Source: Carallia brachiata (lineage: Eukaryota; Streptophyta; Magnoliopsida; Malpighiales; Rhizophoraceae). Taken from it: a stretch of 64,000 bases of DNA. The notes beneath the pieces were generated by a model that saw nothing but the letters and a program-made list of their open reading frames with translations, searched no databases and was not told the DNA's origin. Location of the stretch: contig JADCRB010000042.1 in assembly GCA_021464245.1 (NCBI GenBank), positions 682,001-746,000 of the forward strand. The letters run 5' to 3'. Below, piece after piece: positions 46,578-57,997 of this stretch. Position 1 is the stretch's first letter. Every line of letters begins with the position of its first letter. Both the position numbers and the translations under genes were made by a program.

Positions 46578-48860
46578 GGCCATTTGCATAATCAAAGGCA
46601 GTCCACTTTTCCTGGAAGACCTGATTTGTTTTCTTGTTTTACCATCAAATAAGAAGAATGTTGGGGATATGTACTGCAGCTGTTATTATTAGAACTTGGG
46701 GCATCTTTTTTGTGAGTAATTCTGAATTTCAGTTGCATGCTTGAACTCAACCTTTCTTTAGCACTTTGTTGATCAGCTAGATGTTGAAAAAATTCAAGAA
46801 ATCTTATGATCGTTGTCCTATATTTTGGCCCACGGCCATGGGTTTGCCTGCCCAATTTTATTTTTATGGTAGAGAAGTGGGAAGGAAGTCCTGGGGTAAC
46901 AGTATTGTCCTTTAATTGTCTTTTTTTTTTTTTTTTTTTTTGGTGGTTTGAGAAAGTCCTTTAATTGTCTTAGAAATAATAGGTTTTATTGACCAAAGAA
47001 GAAAAACATGACATGACAAAAAACTTGTCATCATCCCATGCGAAATCGGAGAAATCTCGCATGGCCATTCCGAAGGCTATTTATGATTTATCTTTGGCTA
47101 GTCAATGTGTTGTGTCATATGTTTTTAGAAGGGCAAACAAAGCATCTGATTATGGTGGAAGGCAGTCCAGGAGGGCCTCTTATTCTTAGGTTTGGGTTAG
47201 CAACTCATCACGTGCTCTCTTGTCCTTCATATTCTTGAATTTTATAATTTAAGGTGTGTTTGTTTGCAGTAAAATATTTTATAAGAAAATTTTTTTCTCA
47301 TTTTTCAGTGTTTGTTTTATGGAAAATATTTTACAACAGAAAATTTTGGGAAAATTTAGAAAAATTTTTGAAATTTTTAGGAAAAATAATTTACGTTTAT
47401 TTTGAGCTAAAGTTATTTTCTAGAAAAAAAATACAATGTGTATTTTAAGTGAGTGATATAAGAAAATTATTATTTTCACTAAAATATTTTTTTCTGTAAA
47501 TGTTTTATAAAAACAAGTTAGTTTTCGATAAACAAAAAGACCCTTAATATAATCTTGGACTTTGTTGTCAAAAATTCCATGCAAGAAAACATTTATACTG
47601 TATTGAATAAAATTTTAGATAAAATTTTCCAAGAGAGGATAGTGAGGGAGAGAAAAATTGATGAGAGGATTGTTAAAAAAGAGAAATGTTTTTTATTATC
47701 TGTTTTATTTAAAAAGAAGTGATGAGAGAAAATAAAATTATAAATTTTTTTATTTTAAAAAATGTAAAAATTGAAGGAAAAAAATAAAATGTATTAAAAT
47801 AATAATTTTAGTTTTTTAATAAGTTTTATTTAAATATTTTATATAAGTAAAATTATAATTTTTAAATTATATAAAAATTAATTAAATTATTTAATAAATT
47901 TAATAAGAAAATTAAAAAAAAATTTATTTTTGAAAGAATTAATTTTAATGAGTAAAGAAAGATTAAGAAAATTAAAAAAAAAATTTTATCTTATTTTTTA
48001 AATATAATAATTTATTATAATCTTTTTATTTTTCTCTCGCTGTTCCTTGTTCTTTCGTTCGAAACACAATGTTAATTATACTTAGAGACCTTAGTCGACA
48101 CGCATGCCAGAATCCCATAAGATTCCTCACTCCTGCCCTCAATCCCTCTACTACAGTTGCTCTGTACTGGTATGTCACGTATGTATTTGTTTTGATCGAA
48201 GGTACATCACGTCTGTTGTCTCGTTAATTTATCCAATTAGAACATTAGAGAGAAAAAAATATATTTTTTTGGAAATAATAATAGCACGAGATTTTTGAAA
48301 ATTTACACAATTTTTTTTTCTTGAAACTACATAGTATTTAGTTAAATAAAATAATTAACCTGAACGTGACAAATGTCTTATAGTAGATATTTAAAATATT
48401 TAACGCGACTGTATTATCAAATATTTAAATTTAAAATATTTAATTAAATAATGATGAATTCTTACTATCCACACAAACATCTGCTAGTAAAAATTTTAAC
48501 AATCTTTGATTTGAATAATTAATTTACTTTTATGCAAAATAATAATAATAACAACAACGACTTAGCCGAGGATCAATTTGGACGTCGTGAATTGCGTCGG
48601 GAAATTTTGACCTTTTATTTTTCCTCCTAAAAAGAAAGAAAACATAAAGGGTGCAAAACAATGACATATTTCTCTCTTGAATGGATAATAGAAGAAGATA
48701 GACATAAATTGATGGCTGTGGTTTTATTTGTCAAGGGAGGCGGAAACAGCCACAAAGAATATACAGACTTAGTAGATTCAAATGCATGCCATATAAGAGG
48801 TTTGTAGAAGAAGAAGAAGGATGGAATGGAAAGGCAGAACCAGACACAGTCATCCGTGTT
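46578..48860. other. Spacer between QCR8 and CLC-e
   Basis: The first few hundred bases are QCR8 3' UTR and flank. A T-run lies at about 46919-46940. A fragment at about 47080-47200 (VVSYVFRRANKASDY) may be a scrap of a LINE RNase H domain. A Tourist-like MITE lies at 47253-47543, followed by AT-rich DNA and the CLC-e promoter. An in-frame upstream ATG for CLC-e exists at 48786. Confidence 0.45.
47253..47543. mobile_element. Tourist-like MITE, copy 2
   Basis: Begins ggtgtgtttgtttgcagtaa and ends cgataaacaaaaagaccc, with TAA on both sides (47250-47252 and about 47545-47547). The internal order of motifs (ttatggaaaatattttacaa, gagtgatataag) follows the copies at 6996 and 63524. Confidence 0.65.
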
Positions 48861-51800
48861 ATGGACTTATGGTTGCAGCCTCCACCTCAGCCTCAGCCTC
48901 GTCGTCAGCCTCTGAATTCCGCGGCTTTCTGTTTCTGTAGGAGGCACAAATTATATTCTTCTTCTTCTTCTTCTTCTTCCTCCTCATCTTCATCCTTCAA
49001 ATGGAAGCAACAATTGTCCTTATCCTCTTCATCATCACCGCTGTTACTTTCGTCTTCGTCGTCCTCGAATCCCCCTGCTGCTGCAATTCGTGTGGTGGTA
49101 AGTAATGGAAGAACTCGTCCCGCTGCCTCGCCTCAGCGAAGTCAATCTTTGTATGAAGACGAAAACAATGACAACTGCGTGTTACAACCGGAAGAACAAG
49201 GGCAAGAAGAGCAAAAAGAGCACGAACAAGAAGAACAAAAGGCAGAGCGAGGAGTAGTAGAGCCAGGGCGGCAACAGCTGGGGTGGTGGCGGCGGTGGAG
49301 GAGGGATGTAGACGTAGACGAGGAGGATGGAGGATTTGTTAGTTTCAGTGGAAATTCCGGAACCATTATATCGTCGTGCGTGGTGGGGGTCCTCACCGGC
49401 GTCGCCGTGGTTCTCTTTAACACGACAGTGCACGAGATGCGCGACTTCTTCTGGGATGGAATTGCCTACCGAGGTGCGTCCTGGTTAAGAGAGGAGCCCC
49501 TCGATTCTACCTGGACTCGGGTCATCCTCGTCCCCGTCTTCGGTGGCTTTATTGTTAGCATCCTCAACGCACTTCGATCTGCTCTTTCTTCACCTTCACA
49601 TGATGACCACAACCCTAGCAGCCTGACCCTGAAGGCTGCATTTGGCCCTTTCCTTAAGGCAATGGCTGCTTGTTTCACCCTCGGCACCGGTAATTCTCTG
49701 GGCCCTGAAGGCCCTAGCGTGGAGATTGGAGCTTCCATTGCCAAGGGCCTGTCCTCTCTCCCCTTTTTTGATCAAAAGTCGTCCCCATCCAATTCGCTTT
49801 CCCTTCTGGCTGCTGGTTCTGCTGCCGGCATCGCATCTGGTTTGTTCCTACAATAGACAACGCATCCCTTCTTATACCATGCATGTGTTTGTTCTTCTTC
49901 TCCGATTGTGATTGTTCTTCCCTAAACTAAAAATGAAATTAACAGTAAAAATTTTGACCATTTGGGTGTTCTCCCAGGATTCAATGCTGCTGTTGCTGGT
50001 TGTTTTTTTGCTGTGGAGTCAGTTTTGTGGCCATCTCCAACGTCGGAATCATCCATCTCGCTTACCAACACGACTTCTATGGTTATACTAAGCGCTGTGA
50101 TAGCTTCTGTTGTGTCGGAAGTTGGTCTCGGTTCTCAACCTGCTTTTAAGGTCCCAGATTATGACTTCCGCTCCCCTGGTGGTAAAATCAATATTAGTAA
50201 AACTTCTTTTGCTTGTATTCGTTTCCTACCGCATATCAGCACGTTTGATTTTCTTGGTAATTCACTTATAATTTATCATGACCTTTTCCAAAGTTGGACA
50301 CCACGGTTGGTCTTCGAAAAGGGCACACCCGCACTTCTCTCTCAGTGTCTCTCATTGTGTTTGCTTACCTCCATCTCTTTGGAAGTGAAGCATGTTTTGT
50401 GTGTATGGTAATAAATGAAATATCTTTTCTGCCTCTATTACTGGCATTGCTGCCAAAATATGGTATTCTTGCTCCAAACATCATGCCAAGCTTCCCTTGC
50501 ATGGTCATTGCTACCTCCTTCTCTGCCTTCTAGTGCTACCTCGTTCTTCCATATTTTTTTGCCTTTTGTCACCATAGTGATTCAAGCTTAATATTGTTAT
50601 TAACATATTTGTTTCCATTGTCAGAACTCCCACTGTATCTGTTGCTGGGCATCCTGTGCGGCTTGGTCTCATTGACCTTATCTAGATGCACATCATTCAT
50701 GTCGTAACTGTCAACAATCTTCACCAGGTTGTTGGAGTACCAAGGGTTGTGTTTCCTGTAGTAGGCAGCTTAGCTGTTGGAATGATCGCTTTGGCATATC
50801 CTGAAATCCTTTACTGGGGTTTTGAGAACGTTGACATTTTGTTGGAGTCCAGGCCATTTGTGAAAGCCCTCTCAGCTGACTTATTGCTTCAGCTGGTGGG
50901 AGCCAAGATAGTGGCAACCTCTTTGTGTCGGGCCTCTGGATTGGTAGGAGGATACTATGCCCCATCCCTTTTTATTGGTGCAGCGACAGGAATGGCATAT
51001 GGGAAGTTTATTAGTTTTGCAGTTTCTCAGGCTGATCTGACAATTCAATTTCCTATCTTGGAAGCGGCGTCACCACAAGCTTATGGCCTGGTAATTTCTT
51101 GACACAATTGTAATAGCTCAGTAGTTCCCTGATATTTAGATTTCAAGGTCCAAGACCCCAAAATCAAAGATGCTTTTCGTGAAACTTTGTTTTTTAATTA
51201 GTTGGAAACACCAACTATAGTTACCGGTTGAAAATCTTCTTCATGACATGTTTTTTCTTTAATAAACAAGCTGACAAGTACAGATAGCTCTAAATTGCTC
51301 CTATACTGACTTTTTCTTCTTTTTTTTTTTTTTTTTCAGAAGCGAAAACATTAATTATTACAAACTTACTGACTGCTGTGGATTAAATAGCAAAAGCACT
51401 AAGGTGCTGACAAGACAAAGACCAATTCAGTAAACAAAACTTTTCTTTACTTTTTTAAGCTGCATTGGTTTATGCAAGTTTGTTCTTTTTTTCGGGCCTT
51501 TGCCTATTCAGGAACAAAAGATGTCAATGGTAAAGGATCTCAGCTACTATGATTTGTTTCAAACAGACTATGAAATAGTGCAGAATACAGGAGATGCCTA
51601 GAGGTTATATAGTGACTGTTAAATGCAAGTTTTCAATTTTCACTGTCGCTCCTAATGCATCCATTTTGCTGGATTTCCTTCAAATGGTGTCATGTTCTGC
51701 TTTATGTGGGTACTTACTTACCCATATGCGTCATTTATGTTGGTACTTACTTACTCGATCTACATCTTCGAACTTTGCCTCCATTAGCCTAGTCCCTCTT

Positions 51801-53983
51801 CCTATTGATGCTGGTTAGCACAAAAAGAGCCTAGAAGTGATTTGCATTGTGTGTGTTTGTGGGGGTTCTGTTCAATGACTATTTTGAACCCACAAAATGG
51901 CTTCTCTCCACTGAAATCTATTACTTTCTGGTTCTTCACCAACAAAGAAAAAAAATGAATTTCCATTTGCAGGTTGGAATGGCTGCAACACTTGCAGGGG
52001 TGTGTCAGGTACCCCTTACCGCTGTGTTGCTGTTATTTGAACTGACACAAGACTATCGTATAGTTCTACCACTACTGGGAGCTGTAGGATTATCCTCATG
52101 GATTACATCTGGACAAACAAGAAGAAGAGATGTCAAAGAGGCCAGTAAACTAAATGAGGGAAACAATCTTCTGGCTCAACAACTCGAAACAGTTTCCTCT
52201 GATAAGAGCTGGCTATCTTCTGGTCGTGTACTCTCTGCAAAAGAACTTTTTGCAAATAATCTTTGTGAAGTTGAAAGTTCTCTGTGCATAGAAGTCTCTA
52301 ATATTGAAATGGAAGTGTTCAAGGAAATTTTTGTCTCAGATGCCATGATAACGAGATATGTAACTGTTCTGATGAACACCCCACTCACTGAAGCACTGAC
52401 CCTCATGCTTGCGGAGAAGCAATCGTGTGCATTGATAGTTGATGATGAAAATATTTTAATTGGTTTACTGACTTTTGCAAATATTGAACAATTTAGCAAA
52501 ATTGCTAAAGGAGAAAACAGGAGAATCAAGGTACAGAATTCCTTCCATCAATAATTATTAAAGATCACATGTTTTAAGTGTTTCCTTTGTTCTGTAAAAG
52601 AGATTGCTTTTTTTCTTTCGGATATAGATATGGAAAATTTTTGGAACAAAAATACCCTTTCCTGAAGATTGTTAAAGAAAATCATGGAGGAATGGGAAAG
52701 AACAAAAAATGGGAATGGAATTGGTGTTCTACATAACTCTAAGCAATTTTCTACTTCCATTCTTTTATGATCAGCTGTACACTGATATTGAGTTTGTAGA
52801 TAATAGGCATTCTTCCTATATATGCTTAAGAAACCAGATAATCTCCAGCATATGGTTCACCTTTTGATTTCTGGAGTATTTGCTTTCTCTCTAGCTTAGC
52901 TGTGGCCTTCTTTTCTTGTTGTGGCTGTTCTGTTTCAGGAGTTTTTAGTATCTGACTTGTGTTCAGTGGATGGTGAAAAATGTCGAGTTCCATGGACTGC
53001 CAAGCCCGAGATGGCCCTTCTCTCTGTGCAAATTACCATGGATAGGCTTGGTGTGAGCCATGTTCCCGTAGTTTCAGACTATTCTGAAGGCCGGAGAGGG
53101 CGCCCAGTTGGCCTCTTAGACCGACAATGTATCAGTCTAGCTTACAGGTTTCCCACAATCTTCTCATCCTGAAACTTTTAGTGCTGCTGTAAGCTTTTTG
53201 CTAGACTTTGTTGCCTCCTGGTTTTTGCAATTAGTTGTTAGTTGCTTAATTGGCTACTTTACTCGGATAATGTTATGTTTGTTTATGGTTTTTCATAGAC
53301 ATTACCACTGCACGCTTTCTCAGATCTGTTCTCTTACGTGTGATTTTTTAACTCTGCAGATAGAAGAGACCACCTACCCTCTTTCTCTCTATATACCCGC
53401 ATACGCACCCATATACACATTCACACACACATACATGCACACATACGAACAGAACATGGATAGCTTACTTCATTAGATAATTTATTTTTCCCATAAGAGT
53501 ATTAAGAATATTGAAGGGTGAGCTTTGATGTAACGGTAAAGTTACTCCATTATTACATGAAGGTGCATTTTTGAGTTATAAAAATATCCTCTTTGTAAAA
53601 ACTAGGGTAAGGTTGCATACATTGACTCTTTCCAAACCCAGCAACGTGGGTTTCTAGTGCACTAGAATGCCCTTATTTAGAATTGAAAATGTTGATGCCA
53701 CAGAATAGTTATAACATTTGTGTCACTCGTGAACTACTTTAGCTTGTAATTAACTGGCAACGCAACACTTCCATCCCTTTTGAGATTTAAATTCACAAAG
53801 AACTGTATTGCTGTTTGACCCTAAAAATATGATAAGACCTAATGCTTTATAAATCAGGCCTGACTTCTTTTTTAATTACCTATTTTACTCCCTTTTCGTA
53901 TATGCTTAATTTTTCTCATCTTTCTGGTGGATGGATGCAGGGCTGTAGCAGCCAGAGAATCCCTCAGAAAAATTTCCCTCTAA
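48861..53983 (+). CDS. CLC-e: Chloroplast chloride channel/transporter CLC-e (six exons; one frame break in exon 3)
   Basis: Anion channel/transporter of the CLC family. Arabidopsis CLC-e is placed in the thylakoid membrane and linked to anion balance during photosynthesis. Exons: 48861-49839, 49978-50181, 50625-51090, 51973-52530, 52939-53147, 53941-53983, all GT-AG. Exon 1 has a Ser-rich leader, an acidic Gln/Glu stretch, then membrane helices with DGIAYRGASWLREEP and the selectivity motif GTGNSLGPEGPSVEIGASIA, whose GPEGP holds the gating Glu. Exon 3 has GLVGGYYAPSLFIGA and exon 4 has GVCQVPLTAVLLLFELTQDY. Two CBS domains follow (about 52340-52520 and 52970-53147), with CLC-e-type NNLCEVESSLC. 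Exon 3 is one base short: after ATGTC at 50699-50703 the frame meets TAA (50705-50707), while VNNLHQVVGVPRVVFP continues in the next frame. With one base restored the protein would be about 819 aa. The start at 48861 gives a typical transit peptide; 48786 is an alternative. It may be assembly error or a null allele. Confidence 0.9.
53518..53675 (+). mobile_element. Au-type SINE in CLC-e intron 5
   Basis: About 155 bp reading gtgagctttgatgtaacggt at the left, then tattacatgaaggt, ctagggtaaggttgcataca, cccagcaacgtgggtttcta and gtgcactagaatgccctta at the end. This is the characteristic layout of the Au SINE family of flowering plants. It is diverged and lies between exons 5 and 6. Target duplications are unclear. 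Confidence 0.75.
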
Positions 53984-55222
53984 AAGCCAGAGACTCTCAT
54001 CAATGATGGTTCATTAATGTCCATTGATTTAGATGTGGCATACAGAATTTTTGGTGAAGCTGAAGTGCCTAAAAGCATGCTTGTTCTTCAGCTGTAGTAC
54101 TAGGACATTGGATGTTTGGATAAGACTCGAGGCACAAGTGTAGGGAGCTTACGAAATACGACAACACAATAGTTAGTAACTCAGCACTTGTGGAGCATGG
54201 CCATACAACACAAAAAGCAAAGATTTGCGGATGGTAAAAAGGGTGATGTACAAACTCTGCAAATAAACCAGCAGAACAGACGTCCATCCCACATCGGTCT
54301 TTTCCTCCCGTAGTCCGGCAAATGCAAAATTTAGCAATAAAGAAAATATTGTAAGTACCAATACATGTGTTGAATTTTTGTGTCTTGATTAGTATCCCGA
54401 ATTAAAATAAAACTGATAATTTTGAAACAAAATTGATAATTTTAGTAACGAAAAAATAACAGTTTTTAATTTCTGTTTAAAAAATTATCAGTCTTATTCA
54501 AAGTTTTTACACTAATCGGAATATCAAAATTCAGCACACCAACATTTTTTTATTATAATATGGACACAACCATAAGTGAAACATGCTCATTTGGAGGACT
54601 GATGCCCCGGTGAGAAAGTGAGCACAGCTTTAAGTGGATCATCCAAGCTAAAGAGGATCGAGTAGTACTTACATGGGCCATATTACCAACTTCAACCTCC
54701 TGGCCATTTTCTTCTTGCAAGGATCATTTGCTGTCGTGGTTCAAGCGCATTTGGAGGTATAGTTGAAAGCATGACCTTTTTTTTATTCTCTTTTCTTGTG
54801 TCTTTGGTTTGCTTGTTTGGACCTTTGGTGGGGCCAACGGAGTCAATCAATTGACAGCTAAAGATCAAAGGAGATGTTAGAATGAACCAATAATATATTA
54901 CATCTGTGCATGTGTGGCAATTTAATTTGGGATTAAGATTTTGTTAGAGTTGTTGTTTCACATTGGCTTGGCCTCACATACAAAAATATATATATGGAGA
55001 CGCTGGTACTGCAGTGTAACTACTGTTTATGCAGAATTGACGATTATGTGAATGTTGCAGAATATATTATACAAGCTGTTAATTTTTGTGTAGGGCTTCA
55101 TTGGTGGGCGTCTTCAATTTTCGCTGAGTTTCCTAGAAGATCAATTTGGCAAGCATAATGCTCTTAGTGGTCAGGGGAAAATTTTTAATCCTTCCTTGCA
55201 TCATTGAAGATCGCTTGTCTCT
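53984..55222. other. CLC-e 3' UTR and downstream spacer
   Basis: About 350 bp after the stop look like 3' UTR. An M3 MITE lies at 54367-54551. The rest has no recognisable gene. The short minus-strand frames at 54069-54361 are shadows of the UTR. Confidence 0.5.
54367..54551. mobile_element. MITE family M3, copy 4
   Basis: Begins gtgttgaatttttgtgtctt and ends gaatatcaaaattcagcaca, which face each other as inverted repeats. Internal core aaacaaaattgataatttta and arm aaaattatcagtcttattc. Other copies are at 33577, 35852 and 36849. Confidence 0.55.
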
Positions 55223-55828
55223 TCAACAAATGCTGGCATACTTACAAGCTGATAAAAGAGAAAGAAACGTTATTGCATCTGGTTCTGTCCCTTTGTCCTG
55301 CATTTGTGTCTCATGGGAAACAGACGAAGCTTCCTGCCACAACCATGCAAAGCATAGCAGTTGATCCAATGTGCTCCGTGACACCGAATCTTTCGCGTGC
55401 ATTTCTTTGAAAATTTGATGTGATTCCACGAGATACCCACATTCTGAATACATATTTATAAGTGCATTCCAAATGAATACGTCAAAAATCAAACCACATT
55501 TCACCATGTAGCCTTGAACTACACATCCACGGCTGAATAAAGTAAGAGAAATGCAGGCCGAGATTACTGCCAGTAAAGTCACACAATGTGATCTAATTCC
55601 TTCGATTAGCATCTGCCTATAAAGTTTTATAACTTGAACACCATCCCCACTATGAGAACAGCCCCCGATCCACGCGACAATATCCTTAATGTCCGATCTA
55701 TAAATTACAGAAAATTTTATGGCAACGCAAACTTGAGCATTTGCTCAAGTGATTTAGACTGTTAGATTGTGATAGATATATTGGATTAAAAACAAGTTAG
55801 ATAAACTTTTGGATGTTATTGATAATCT
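55223..55828 (-). pseudogene. Pentatricopeptide-repeat (PPR) pseudogene fragment, copy 1
   Basis: The minus strand encodes PPR motifs: AWIGGCSHSGDGVQVIKLYR, then GCVVQGYMVKCGLIFDVFIW, NALINMYSECGYL, and a last unit GTEPDAITFLSLLSACK. PPR proteins bind organelle RNA, and this wording is of the PLS/E type. Only two or three repeats survive, with no start, no complete tail and no organelle leader. The part from about 55368 to 55828 is duplicated next door. Confidence 0.75.
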
Positions 55829-56290
55829 AATGTGCTCCGTGACACCGAATTTTTTGCGTGCATTTCTTTGAAAATTTGTTGTGATTCCACGAGATACCCA
55901 CATTCTGAATACATATTTATAAGTGCATTCCAAATGAATCCGTCAAAAATCAAACCACATTTCACCATGTAGCCTTGAACTACACATCCACGGCTGAATA
56001 AAGTAAGAGAAATGCAGGCCGAGATTACTGCCAGTAAAGTCACAGAATGTGATCTAATTCCTTCGATTAGCATCTGCCTATAAAGTTTTATAGCTTGAAC
56101 ACCATCCCCATTGTGAGAACAGCCCCCGATCCACGCGGCAATATCCTTAATGTCCGATTTACAAATTACAGAAAATTTTATGACAAGGCAAATTTGAGCA
56201 TTTACTCAAGTGATTTAGACGTTAGATTGTGATAGATGTATTGGATTAAAAAAAAAATTAGATAAACTTTCGGATGTTATTGATTAATTG
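55829..56290 (-). pseudogene. PPR pseudogene fragment, copy 2 (461-bp tandem duplicate)
   Basis: Starts with the same aatgtgctccgtgac as copy 1, displaced by 461 bp, and stays nearly identical over the whole unit, including the non-coding tail (gtgatagat-tattggatt, gatgttattgat). On the minus strand it encodes the same PPR segment with a few changes (DGFIWNALINMYSECGYL). The high similarity indicates a recent tandem duplication of an already dead fragment. Confidence 0.75.
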
Positions 56291-56610
56291 CATGTCTCAT
56301 ACGAATTCTATTAAATGTATCTACGTAGTTGTACTTAATTTTAGCACTAGGCAAAACTGCTGTACTTGTGAGGAAGAGACGCTGAAAAATGATGATCCAA
56401 ATAGAATCTATGACGAAAAGCATAAGCATGAATCTCTTTCCCCAGGTCAACACTAACGAATTCCGTGCAAGCTGGCAAGATTGCATAAACTGGCAGTATT
56501 TCATAATCCATGACGAAAAGTTTGCCTCGGCCTTTTTTTTTTTTTTTGGGTTTAAATGGAGGCCGAAGTCGATGGATTGAAGAGAGTCTTACTGGACAAC
56601 TGTACGGGGG

Positions 56611-57045
56611 TCATGAGATCCCTATTACATCCTGCTGCACCTGCGACATCACTCCAACTGGAGGACTATGGAAGACGTACAAACCCCTTGAAAGGGAGAA
56701 AGCATAGTTAGCCATCCAATCCGCAACTGTGTTACCCTCTCTATAAACATGAGAGAATTGAACATTCCAATCTCGGTGGGCCAAATCTCTGCAATTGGAG
56801 ATAAGGTTGAAATACGGGTGAATTGGGGGGCACCCTTTCTCAAGCACATTCAAGACTAGTTTGGAGTCAATTTCCACCCAGACTTTCTTAAATCCATAGA
56901 ACCAGAGTAAGTCCAAACCAGTAAAAACCCCCCAAAACTCCGCTGCAAAAGAAGAGCATGTGCCAATATTCAAAGCAAAACCAAGGACCCATTTTCCAGC
57001 ACAATCTCTAACAATTCACCCTGCCGTTGCAAGGCCCATTGACCC
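56611..57045 (-). mobile_element. LINE RNase H-like domain fragment
   Basis: The minus strand reads VRDCAGKWVLGFALNIGTCS, AAEFWGVFTGLDLLW, VEIDSKLVLNVLE and SHVYREGNTVADWMAN: the full core of the RNase H-like domain at the C-terminus of plant LINEs, with the expected acidic residues and HVxREGNxxAD. One TAG interrupts it near the front (ATAG*IVRD). No reverse transcriptase is adjacent. A truncated, inactive insertion. Confidence 0.8.
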
Positions 57046-57439
57046 TCTTGCTTGCCTCGGCCTTTTGTAAGAAACGGCCGCCACTTGGGTTCCATGTTTC
57101 ACCGGTTCAGAACCACCTTGGCTAGGACTTATGGGCCTTGATACAGCTCGGGCTGGGCTTCGTTGATGTCGTGGTGGCTGCGTCAGCCTCTGTGGTGGCT
57201 GAGCTCCTTTATACCTTCAGCCGGCCACCCAAAACAAAAATTCAACCTTTAATTGGGCTTGCAATCGGAATTTTTAATCTCTGAAGGAAGGTTACATTCT
57301 AGGCCGTTGGGCCCGAGGAGCAGCAGTTGAGCCTCCAACCGTCAGGTCCGAGACTAATGGATCCGAGGCGCAGCAGTTACCTCATTGATGAGGCAGCCTC
57401 CAACATTCAGGCCTGCACCTTGTCCTTGCCTTTCTTCTT

Positions 57440-57590
57440 AGTTCTTATAGTCGGACTACTAAATCCAATGAAAAAAACATTTTTTAACCATAAGGTCTGG
57501 GGTTCGAACCCCAGATCTAATGTCCCATATTCTCTTCCCCTAACCAACTGGACTCCAGCTCCTATAAGACTCAAAAAAAAAAAAAATAAA
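57440..57590 (+). mobile_element. SINE-like element with B box and poly-A tail
   Basis: Contains aaggtctggggttcgaaccc (B-box match), then a non-tRNA body ending cctataagactc and a run of 13 A at about 57572-57584. No A box is placed with confidence. A tRNA gene is excluded because no cloverleaf forms. Confidence 0.5.
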
Positions 57591-57955
57591 ACATTAAACT
57601 TAGGACAAAAAAAACTTTACAGGATGCACAGTTTTACTGTAATAGTTGGAGAATTTTTCTTTAATTTTTAAGTTTAGCATTTGAATCTTCTTAAAGGTAA
57701 TATCCTACACTTTCCCTCGTTAATTATTTTACAGCTCTCGAAAAGACAAAAAAAAAATTTTTAAAAATATTTTATTTTGTAATTTATTATTTAATAATTT
57801 TTAATATTAAAAAAAAAAAAGAAAATTCTGGAGATGTCTAGACCCCAAAAATAGGTCATGACCCGGTGGCTAAAAAATAAATAAATAAATAAAAAATAAA
57901 AAGGGAAAACTCTGGAGTCTGGGCTAGTCCTCGCGATCGTTTTTGGAAAAAAATA

Positions 57956-57979
57956 GAGAGAGAGAGAGAGAGAGAGAGG
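57956..57979. repeat. (AG)n repeat in the 5' leader of the WBP2-like gene
   Basis: An AG run about 20 bp before the ATG at 57998, typical of plant leaders. Confidence 0.7.
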
Positions 57980-57997
57980 GGGGAAGGAAAGACAGAG

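Noticed and set aside
48786..48860. Upstream in-frame ATG as CLC-e start
   Set aside because: It adds an acidic stretch (EEEEGWNGKAEPD) atypical of a plastid transit peptide. ATG 48861 gives a better leader, though the upstream start is not excluded.
2785..53983. FSD3, TRX-x and CLC-e as a functional plastid gene cluster
   Set aside because: They lie about 30 and 9 kb apart with unrelated genes and transposons between, on both strands. Nothing in the sequence indicates co-regulation.
57487..57500. tRNA gene suggested by the GGTTCGAACCC box
   Set aside because: No acceptor stem or anticodon arm can be formed around it and a poly-A tail follows. A SINE-like element fits better. The same reasoning applies to the motif near 6034.
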